DNA from: Pseudomonadota bacterium
Lineage (GTDB): Bacteria > Pseudomonadota > Alphaproteobacteria > Paracaedibacterales > CAIULA01
DNA length: 5,825 nt
Assembly: GCA_021804455.1 (NCBI GenBank)
Contig: JAJZHT010000086.1
Span: 1-5,825, forward strand
Direction of reading: 5' to 3'
Below are positions 1-4,877 of this stretch, piece after piece. How positions within the stretch are numbered: position 1 is the stretch's first letter; the number at the start of each line of letters is the position of its first letter. Under the pieces are notes generated by a model, which made no database searches, had not been told where the DNA came from, and worked only from the letters and a program-made list of their open reading frames with translations. The translations under genes were made by a program, and so were the position numbers.

Positions 1-948
1 GCTCCTCGGTCCTATTTTTATACAGCTTTGGTGGGGATTGCTGCTGATTGTGGAGCTTTGTTCGCTTTGGCCATGTGTTCGCTGATGCTTACTTTAAGGC
101 CTGATGATGGGTGGCGTTATGTTTTTTTTCTTGGTTCTGCCATTGCTGTTATTGGATCCATTGCAAGGACTAAACTTAAAGAAAGCCCCGAATTTTTAAA
201 GGCCATGAAAAAAAAGAAAACCCAGGAGCTTAGAGGGGAAAAGATAACTGTTTCTCAAGCCTTTCAAAGTTACAAAAGGAATATTCTAACTTACTTCTTT
301 ATCGAACTTCCCATTCCTTTATTGTTCTATGTTTCGTTTATCCTCCTGAATGAATTTTTATCGAAAAATTATGGTTATACGCCTACCGAGGTTATCCGAC
401 ATAACCTTTATCTTACTCTTTGTTCTTCCTCCATGTACTTAATGTGTTCCATTTTAACCCGTTATTTTTATCCCTTTCACCTTTTGAAGTTTATGGGGTG
501 GTCTCTTTTCCTTTTTTCCATGGTAATGCCCTTCATTATCCATGAGAATTCAAGCCCTATGCTTATTACGGTGGTTCAAATTCTGACTTATTCTCTTGCC
601 ATTCCAGGGATTGGTTACGCCATTTATACACGAGGGTTTCCTGTGATTGGTCGTTATACCGTTATGGGAACTGTTTTTTCCATGGCTCGGGTTGTGACAG
701 CCGTTACAACTTCTTATGGGTGTGTTTTTATCAATGCTTATTTTGGTCTTGTGGGAATTTTTACTCTGATGGCAGCTATGATGAGTTTACATCTTATTGG
801 TCTTTACTACTTTGTTCCTTGTAACGAAGATCGTGCCGTAGAAAAGCAATGGAAATCAGGAGTATTTTTTGGTGGTATTGAACAAGCTTCTTTAGAGAAC
901 CAACCAGAGGAAGGCCTGCTTCTTAAACAGAAAACAGCCATACAATAA
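1..948 (+). CDS. MFS transporter, metabolite/H+ symporter (ProP-like) family, 5'-truncated
   Basis: This is an inner-membrane secondary transporter, probably a proton symporter for a small osmolyte, amino acid or organic acid; the substrate cannot be read from sequence. The frame is open from base 1 and 315 residues are visible. Family members have about 410-440 residues, so roughly the first 100-130 residues (about TM1-4) lie outside the window. The visible part starts at about TM5 (GALFALAMCSLML), then TM6 with the family signature GWRYVFFLG followed by RTKLKESPEF, matching the 'WR..F..G ... R..L.E(T/S)PEF' pattern of MHS/ProP proteins. A basic cytoplasmic loop rich in lysine follows, then about six hydrophobic helices (TM7-12). 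The segment GFPVIGRYTVMGTVFSMAR near TM11 resembles ProP-like paralogues of rickettsial and holosporalean bacteria. A TTG at 28-30 is not the real start because the same frame and family similarity continue upstream. The tail after TM12 is hydrophilic and unremarkable. The gene converges on the ion-channel gene with a 16-base gap. Family confidence is high; calling it proP itself is not justified. Confidence 0.88.
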   Translation, partial: APRSYFYTALVGIAADCGALFALAMCSLMLTLRPDDGWRYVFFLGSAIAVIGSIARTKLKESPEFLKAMKKKKTQELRGEKITVSQAFQSYKRNILTYFFIELPIPLLFYVSFILLNEFLSKNYGYTPTEVIRHNLYLTLCSSSMYLMCSILTRYFYPFHLLKFMGWSLFLFSMVMPFIIHENSSPMLITVVQILTYSLAIPGIGYAIYTRGFPVIGRYTVMGTVFSMARVVTAVTTSYGCVFINAYFGLVGIFTLMAAMMSLHLIGLYYFVPCNEDRAVEKQWKSGVFFGGIEQASLENQPEEGLLLKQKTAIQ

Positions 949-964
949 TCAAAGTATTAGAAGC

Positions 965-1969
965 TTAAGAATTAATCGCAAGGTAAATTTTATAGGAAAG
1001 ATAGGTTATATAACCCAAACTTAGGAAAATTCCTACAAATCGGTTTAAGAAAAAACTCAATTTTTTAGAGCCCTTCAGGCTTAACCCATAACACAGCACA
1101 TTAGTTGAAACAGCTGCTGTAATAATAAGGAATGTGGAGGTTTGAATTGCATCGATTAATGTAAAGACGGGTACGATAGGCAGCGTTTGGTCAATAATGT
1201 ATTTGTTTCCGATTGTTAAAAAGATGGCTCCTAATGCTATGTTAGAGCGAGCCACAAGGTTCGATGTATCTACGCAAAACGTAATCATGCATAAGAAAGC
1301 GGCTAATAAGAATCCTGTAAAAGAGTTAAAAAAGATGCGGAACCCAAGACGTTTAATTTCCAAAATCATCGACAGTCTTGAACTTGTATTATGCTCATAG
1401 TTTGAATTGCCAAAATTGCTTTCATACGTATAGGGGGTTTGAGTAATATCAAAACCTTTTACGATCCATCCTCCTAATTTCAAATCTTTTGAGATTCCGC
1501 TGTTTTTAATATCGGGAACAAACTCTACCGAATTCATATCGTAAAGAACATCTTCTAAAGAAATAATTATTTTTTGACGATCAAAAGGAAAATGCCTAAT
1601 GTCAGGCAGAACCGATATGTCCGCAAAAAAACGTGCAAGCGTGAGATATTCTGATCCTACTTTTCCTTTTTGAACCCAGTGTTTTTTGAAATCCGGTGTA
1701 TTAACAACTTCGACGGTCTTATCGGGATGATACGTGGGATCTGTTGTTCGCCACCACGCATAAAAACTGGCATTAATGATGCGTTTAATAGGATCAAAGC
1801 GACCCAACGTCGATAAGAAAATTCCCGAGATAACTTTTTGCTTAACCTCTTTTTGAGGAGGTAAAGAGAAGACTTGGGATAGGTCTTTTGATTCTTCGCC
1901 AAAGATTAAGGACGTTGATGGGACAAGTCCTAAAAGACTAATCACCATAATGCTTAAAAAACGAATCAT
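965..1969 (-). CDS. Pentameric ligand-gated ion channel-like protein (Cys-loop superfamily, prokaryotic type)
   Basis: The predicted product is a 334-residue membrane channel subunit with a secreted ligand-binding domain and four transmembrane helices. Residues 1 to about 24 form a signal peptide (MIRFL then a hydrophobic core). Residues about 45-210 are a beta-rich domain with FYAWWRTTDP (69-78), the loop-like motif DIRHFPFDRQ (123-132) that matches the FPFDxQ Cys-loop signature, and GGWIV (166-170). No cysteine occurs before residue 227, as in bacterial homologues such as GLIC and ELIC. Helices lie at about 212-233 (M1), 238-258 (M2), 269-294 (M3) and 307-331 (M4). An LP pair (263-264) sits in the M2-M3 loop, as in GLIC. 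The start at 1969 is chosen because an AAGGA Shine-Dalgarno lies 7 bases upstream and it begins a good signal peptide. The frame is open further upstream to 2164, but that extension would cross the whole intergenic region and enter tssK. The gene is visibly more AT-rich than hslVU. Ligand and ion selectivity are unknown. Assignment rests on motif and topology recognition, without a database search. Confidence 0.8.
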   Translation of the reverse strand: MIRFLSIMVISLLGLVPSTSLIFGEESKDLSQVFSLPPQKEVKQKVISGIFLSTLGRFDPIKRIINASFYAWWRTTDPTYHPDKTVEVVNTPDFKKHWVQKGKVGSEYLTLARFFADISVLPDIRHFPFDRQKIIISLEDVLYDMNSVEFVPDIKNSGISKDLKLGGWIVKGFDITQTPYTYESNFGNSNYEHNTSSRLSMILEIKRLGFRIFFNSFTGFLLAAFLCMITFCVDTSNLVARSNIALGAIFLTIGNKYIIDQTLPIVPVFTLIDAIQTSTFLIITAAVSTNVLCYGLSLKGSKKLSFFLNRFVGIFLSLGYITYLSYKIYLAINS

Positions 1970-1976
1970 TCCTGCT

Positions 1977-1981
1977 TCCTT
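1977..1981 (-). promoter_or_regulatory. Ribosome binding site deciding the ion-channel start
   Basis: On the minus strand AAGGA sits 7 bases before the ATG at 1969, within a purine-rich run (AAAGAAGGAAGCAGGA). It is a near-consensus Shine-Dalgarno with good spacing, and it supports the 334-residue product over the longer open frame that starts at 2164. Confidence 0.7.
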
Positions 1982-2043
1982 CTTTAGGAAAGGATAAAAA
2001 ATAAGGAATTCTAAGACCCTTGCTTCTTGATAATATATCCTAA

Positions 2044-2062
2044 TTAGTAAAAATTTAGTAAA
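2044..2062. repeat. Two TTAGTAAA direct repeats with an 11-base period
   Basis: TTAGTAAA occurs at 2044-2051 and exactly again at 2055-2062, so the two copies are 11 bases apart, about one helical turn. An imperfect third copy (TTATTAAA) lies at 2064-2071, out of phase. This geometry is typical of tandem half-sites for OmpR/PhoB-type response regulators, and the second copy overlaps the -35 candidate of the ion-channel gene. The repeat is seen directly; the operator role is inference, and in such AT-rich DNA an 8-base repeat can arise by chance. Confidence 0.4.
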
Positions 2063-2126
2063 CTTATTAAAATATCCAGATAAACAAAGCGACAAACTGG
2101 ATGGAATATAAAAATAGGCCAGAACA

Positions 2127-3470
2127 ATGAATGAACTGTTTAACAAATCTTTAATCCCAGCCATTCAATGGCACGAAGGAATGTTACTGTCGCCTCACCA
2201 TTTTCAGCAGAATGACAGGCGATTTGAACAAATTTTCATACAACACTTTCATCTTATTTCACCCCACCATTGGGGGGTTCACGGTATGAAACTTGATCCT
2301 TTGCAATTGCCTGACGGACTGATCCGTATCCTTAACCTGCAGGCAATTATGCCCGATGGTTTGATTATTGATTATGATGCCTCTAAAGAAAATATGCCAA
2401 CCCTAGAATTGGATGTTAAACCTTTTAAACCGGATTTGCTTAGGGGCAGTTTGACTATTTATTTAACACTTCCGGAGTGGATCGAAGGGGTTTCTCCCCT
2501 TGCAGGAGAGTGGGCAAGATATTTGTCTGTTGAAGGGAATGATACCCGAGACATTAATTTGGATGAAAATCCTATTAAAATTCCACGCCTTTTTCCCAAG
2601 CTTTCATTACAAGTTTGTGATACATTGCCAACCCGCTATGTAGGTTTTCCTCTTCTAAAAATTGGTTTTCGTGATGAATCTTTTGTGCAGATGGATTATC
2701 TACCGCCTTGTTTCTATATTCGAAAAGAAACATCCCTTTGGCAGATGAGTTCGGCCTTGTGCCAAAAAATAAGAGAAAAAGCCATTTACCTGTGTGACAA
2801 GTGGCAAAACCAAATAGGGACTCCCCTTTTACAGGAAACTTCGAACCTTCTTCGCCCTTTGTTGATGTCTCTTCCCAGTTTAGAAGTGACACTCAACAAT
2901 CCAGGTCTCCTTCCTTATAATTTGTATCAAAAATTAGCCGAGGTGATTGGTCACCTAACTTCCCTACGCTTATCTCAAGTACCTCCTATTTTACCCGTCT
3001 ATCAACACAATGATTTGTTAGGGTGTTTAACCCCTTTATTAGATCTGATCAAACAATACCTTGATAGTATTGAAATCTCATTTGCTATTTTTTCCTTTAA
3101 TCAGAAAGATCGCCTGTTTTATTTGTCTCTCAACCCTTCTTTTGTGGCCGATAAGCTCTATGTTGGGCTGCGAGCTCCCAATGGGATGAGCGAGGCCGAA
3201 TTGGAAGAATGGATGAATGATTGCGTTATTACCAGTGATTTTGCGGTAGAATCTGTTAGAAGTCGCCGCATTACAGGGGCGACTCGTCGAGTGTTGCGTA
3301 ATGAAGACTTGTATGAAATTATGCCGAGCCGTGGTGTGGTTGTCTTTGAAATCGATAACCAGCCCGAGTACGTAAAGCCAGAACAAAACCTTAATATCTT
3401 CAATCCTGCTGACACGCCTGAGAAAAGACCTTCCGAAATCGTTTTGTATGTTCGTAAAGGACGGAGTTAA
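2127..3470 (+). CDS. tssK: Type VI secretion system baseplate subunit TssK
   Basis: TssK (ImpJ/VasE family) is a cytoplasmic trimeric baseplate component. It links the TssE-F-G wedges to the membrane complex through the cytoplasmic parts of TssL and TssM. The 447-residue length matches the family (about 440-450). The N-terminus carries the hallmark WHEGMLLSPHHFQQ at residues 15-28, equivalent to the W-x-E-G-M-x-L-x-P-x-H-F-Q-Q motif of the shoulder domain. A long beta-rich and helical middle follows. The C-terminal head contains LYVGLRAPNGMSEAELEEWM and then VESVRSRRITGATRR, which fits the region that docks to TssL. The start is the first possible ATG after an in-frame TAG at 2115-2117, and it leaves a normal short leader before the motif. 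The Shine-Dalgarno is weak. The gene is followed after 2 bases by tssL, the common TssK-TssL order. tssJ, which often precedes tssK, is absent here; a divergent ion-channel gene takes that place. Confidence 0.92.
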   Translation: MNELFNKSLIPAIQWHEGMLLSPHHFQQNDRRFEQIFIQHFHLISPHHWGVHGMKLDPLQLPDGLIRILNLQAIMPDGLIIDYDASKENMPTLELDVKPFKPDLLRGSLTIYLTLPEWIEGVSPLAGEWARYLSVEGNDTRDINLDENPIKIPRLFPKLSLQVCDTLPTRYVGFPLLKIGFRDESFVQMDYLPPCFYIRKETSLWQMSSALCQKIREKAIYLCDKWQNQIGTPLLQETSNLLRPLLMSLPSLEVTLNNPGLLPYNLYQKLAEVIGHLTSLRLSQVPPILPVYQHNDLLGCLTPLLDLIKQYLDSIEISFAIFSFNQKDRLFYLSLNPSFVADKLYVGLRAPNGMSEAELEEWMNDCVITSDFAVESVRSRRITGATRRVLRNEDLYEIMPSRGVVVFEIDNQPEYVKPEQNLNIFNPADTPEKRPSEIVLYVRKGRS

Positions 3471-3472
3471 CA

Positions 3473-4240
3473 ATGCCGATTGTCAATGGCCCTTTACAAC
3501 AGAACTTTCAAGCATTTTATTATGAAGTGTTACGTCAAAAAGAACGAGCTTTACGTCTTAGTTTTCCTGAAGAAGCTATAGAAAATTCCGACCTTCAGAG
3601 CATTGTTGACGATATTCAAAAGAAATTGCGAACCCTTTTGCAAGATCAAGCTCTTAAAATGGAACACTCGGTTGGTGTAGGAAACAGTATCTATTTTCGT
3701 GATGCCCAATATGTCATGGTAGCCTTAGCCGATGAAATTTTCCTAAACCTTAAATGGCCCGGTATTAAAAACTGGGAAAAGCACTTACTTGAAGCGCAAC
3801 TCTTTCAAACTCAAATTGCTGGAGAGTTATTTTTTAAGAAATTAGATGCTCTCCTTGAAAGCGCAGATCCTATGAGGGAAGAACTGGCCTCTTTATACTT
3901 TATGGCTTTAAGCTTAGGTTTTCGTGGCCAGTATTACCATGTTGATGACCATCAAAAAATCAAACATTATTTAGATCACCTTTACAGGCTTGTCCAGCAC
4001 CGCCCCTCTACTTTATTCCATCCTGGAAGGTCTCAACTGATCCATCAGTGTTATGATTATACGTTAACAGAACCGCCGGGACGTGGATTGCCTGACAATC
4101 GTCTATGGGCCCTAACCCTTGGAGGTATTTTTGTTTTTTATATTTTTGTTACCTATGTGGTCTGGTACAAATTGGCCTCTGAGGTACATGAGGCCTTAAA
4201 TCTTATTTTTGAACAAACTCGGCAAAATCCCCTATTGTAA
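3473..4240 (+). CDS. tssL: Type VI secretion system membrane protein TssL (DotU/IcmH family, short form)
   Basis: TssL is a tail-anchored inner-membrane protein that forms the T6SS trans-envelope complex with TssM and TssJ and receives the baseplate through TssK. The 255 residues show the DotU fold. ALADEIFLNLKW (84-95) is followed by NWEKHLLEAQLFQTQIAGELFF (about 100-121), where families usually have a GGE-x-F(F) motif, here AGELFF. The helical signature LYFMALSLGFRGQY lies at 141-154. One transmembrane helix (about 212-232) is preceded by a positively charged, proline-containing linker (PPGRGLPDNR), and only about 23 residues follow on the periplasmic side. There is no OmpA-type peptidoglycan-binding domain, so anchoring to the cell wall must come from another protein or be absent. 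The Shine-Dalgarno CGGAG (3462-3466) lies within the end of tssK, 6 bases from the ATG, which implies translational coupling. The end of the gene overlaps a candidate heat-shock promoter for hslVU. Confidence 0.92.
   Translation: MPIVNGPLQQNFQAFYYEVLRQKERALRLSFPEEAIENSDLQSIVDDIQKKLRTLLQDQALKMEHSVGVGNSIYFRDAQYVMVALADEIFLNLKWPGIKNWEKHLLEAQLFQTQIAGELFFKKLDALLESADPMREELASLYFMALSLGFRGQYYHVDDHQKIKHYLDHLYRLVQHRPSTLFHPGRSQLIHQCYDYTLTEPPGRGLPDNRLWALTLGGIFVFYIFVTYVVWYKLASEVHEALNLIFEQTRQNPLL
4208..4236 (+). promoter_or_regulatory. Candidate sigma-32 (RpoH) promoter for hslVU
   Basis: Within the last codons of tssL, TTTGAAC (4208-4214) resembles the heat-shock -35 CTTGAAA at five of seven positions. CCCCTATT (4229-4236) resembles the -10 CCCCATnT, with all four C residues and the last T matching, and the spacer is 14 bases. 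A transcript would start near 4243 and give a leader of about 59 bases before the hslV ATG. hslVU is a classic RpoH-controlled operon in proteobacteria, which makes the position meaningful. It is still a consensus match by eye. The same bases encode the C-terminus of TssL. Confidence 0.4.
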
Positions 4241-4269
4241 AAGCCCACCATAATGACTACAAAATAGGG
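4230..4269. repeat. Inverted repeat spanning the tssL stop codon
   Basis: CCCTATT (4230-4236) pairs with AATAGGG (4263-4269). After a 2-base bulge the stem can extend by GTA/TAC, leaving a loop of about 18 bases. The stop codon of tssL (4238-4240) lies just inside the left arm. No T-tract follows (AATATTGAGG), so it does not look like an intrinsic terminator. It could be a weak mRNA hairpin at the end of the tssKL message, or coincidental. Confidence 0.3.
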
Positions 4270-4301
4270 AATATTGAGGCCTTTATCCAAACAGGAAGTG
4301 A

Positions 4302-4865
4302 ATGAATAACTTACACCATGCTCCGGACCGATGGTATGGAACAACCATTGTTTCTGTTCGTAAAGGAAATCAGGTGGTAATTGGGGGCGATGGCCAAGTT
4401 ACCTTGGGATCCCAGGTCATCAAGTCTCAGGCTCGTAAGGTGCGTCGTTTAGCTAATAATAAAGTTATTGTTGGCTTTGCTGGAGCTACAGCCGATGCGT
4501 TTGCTTTGTTTGAGCGGTTAGAGGCCAAATTGGAACAGTATCCTGCTCAATTGTCACGTGCCTGTGTTGAAATGGCGAAAGATTGGCGAACCGATCGTTA
4601 TTTACGTCGTTTAGAGGCCATGATGGCCGTTGCGGATCGTACGGTTTCTTTAATTCTGACGGGAAATGGAGATGTTTTAGAACCCGAAGATGGTATTATT
4701 GCCATTGGTTCTGGGGGGGGATTTGCCTTGGCGGCAGCACGGGCGTTAATGGATGTTGAAACCTATGATGCAGAAACTATCACACGCAAAGCCTTGGGGA
4801 TTGCCGCTGATATCTGTATTTACACCAATAAAAATGTTGTTATTGAACAGCTATCCACCGATTAA
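4302..4865 (+). CDS. hslV: ATP-dependent protease proteolytic subunit HslV (ClpQ)
   Basis: HslV is the cytoplasmic threonine peptidase of the HslUV complex: two stacked hexamers degrade unfolded or regulatory proteins fed by HslU. The 187-residue product begins with a 13-residue propeptide ([13 protein letters not shown]). Autocleavage would expose the catalytic threonine, T14, as Thr1 of a 174-residue mature enzyme, the normal size. In mature numbering the active-site residues are present: Asp17 in GGDGQVTLG and Lys33 in ARKVRR, with the [10 protein letters not shown] loop and the [14 protein letters not shown] segment. The [20 protein letters not shown] block is strongly conserved. An N-terminal propeptide of this kind is usual in alphaproteobacteria, whereas E. 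coli HslV starts directly with M-T-T. The Shine-Dalgarno AGGAAG (4293-4298) supports this start. A run of eight G (4713-4720) encodes the conserved glycines and the frame is intact through it. The gene is separated from hslU by 12 bases, and a heat-shock promoter candidate lies upstream. Confidence 0.98.
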   Translation: MNNLHHAPDRWYGTTIVSVRKGNQVVIGGDGQVTLGSQVIKSQARKVRRLANNKVIVGFAGATADAFALFERLEAKLEQYPAQLSRACVEMAKDWRTDRYLRRLEAMMAVADRTVSLILTGNGDVLEPEDGIIAIGSGGGFALAAARALMDVETYDAETITRKALGIAADICIYTNKNVVIEQLSTD

Positions 4866-4877
4866 TAAAGGAACTTT

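Larger units (their letters stand above)
1970..2126. promoter_or_regulatory. Divergent intergenic region between the ion-channel gene and tssK
   Basis: These 157 very AT-rich bases must carry the start signals of both divergent genes, unless tssK is read only from elsewhere. I found no good sigma-70 promoter facing tssK. Facing the ion-channel gene, a weak candidate can be placed with a -35 of TTTACT (2057-2062) and a -10 of TATATT (2032-2037). Its 19-base spacer is longer than ideal, and it would give a leader of about 55 bases. The tssK start has only a poor Shine-Dalgarno (AGG at 2116-2118, 8 bases before ATG), so tssK translation initiation may be weak. An in-frame TAG at 2115-2117 rules out a tssK start further upstream. 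The individual promoter elements are low-confidence, since AT-rich DNA produces such matches by chance. Confidence 0.4.

Noticed and set aside
1..15. Adapter sequence at the window start similar to the one at the end
   Set aside because: The first bases GCTCCTCGGTCCT differ from the reverse-complement adapter GCTCTTCCGATCT at several positions, and the reading frame into the transporter is continuous.
28..30. TTG as the start codon of the MFS gene
   Set aside because: The frame is open to base 1 and the upstream residues belong to the transporter; the true start lies outside the window, since TM1-4 are missing.
940..990. Bidirectional terminator between the convergent MFS and ion-channel genes
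   Set aside because: The 16-base gap and flanks contain only short palindromes (AAGCTT, CTTAAG) and no stem with an adjacent T-tract.
1197..1400. Plus-strand open frame of 67 residues inside the ion-channel gene
   Set aside because: It lies opposite the M1-M2 coding region, has no domain, and the minus-strand frame explains the sequence.
1970..2164. Longer ion-channel protein starting at 2164 on the minus strand (65 extra residues)
   Set aside because: The extension would overlap the first codons of tssK and cross the whole AT-rich intergenic region. The internal ATG at 1969 has a near-consensus Shine-Dalgarno and starts a proper signal peptide.
2575..2892. Antisense open frame of 105 residues opposite the middle of tssK
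   Set aside because: TssK is a full-length family match across this region; the antisense product is low-complexity and unrecognisable.
3078..3473. Antisense open frame of 131 residues opposite tssK (and a second one at 3158-3415)
   Set aside because: Both lie entirely opposite the conserved C-terminal domain of TssK, with no recognisable domain; they are shadows of a real gene.
4153..4344. Small antisense gene across the tssL-hslV junction
   Set aside because: The 63-residue frame covers the end of tssL, the spacer and the start of hslV, and its translation resembles no known small protein.
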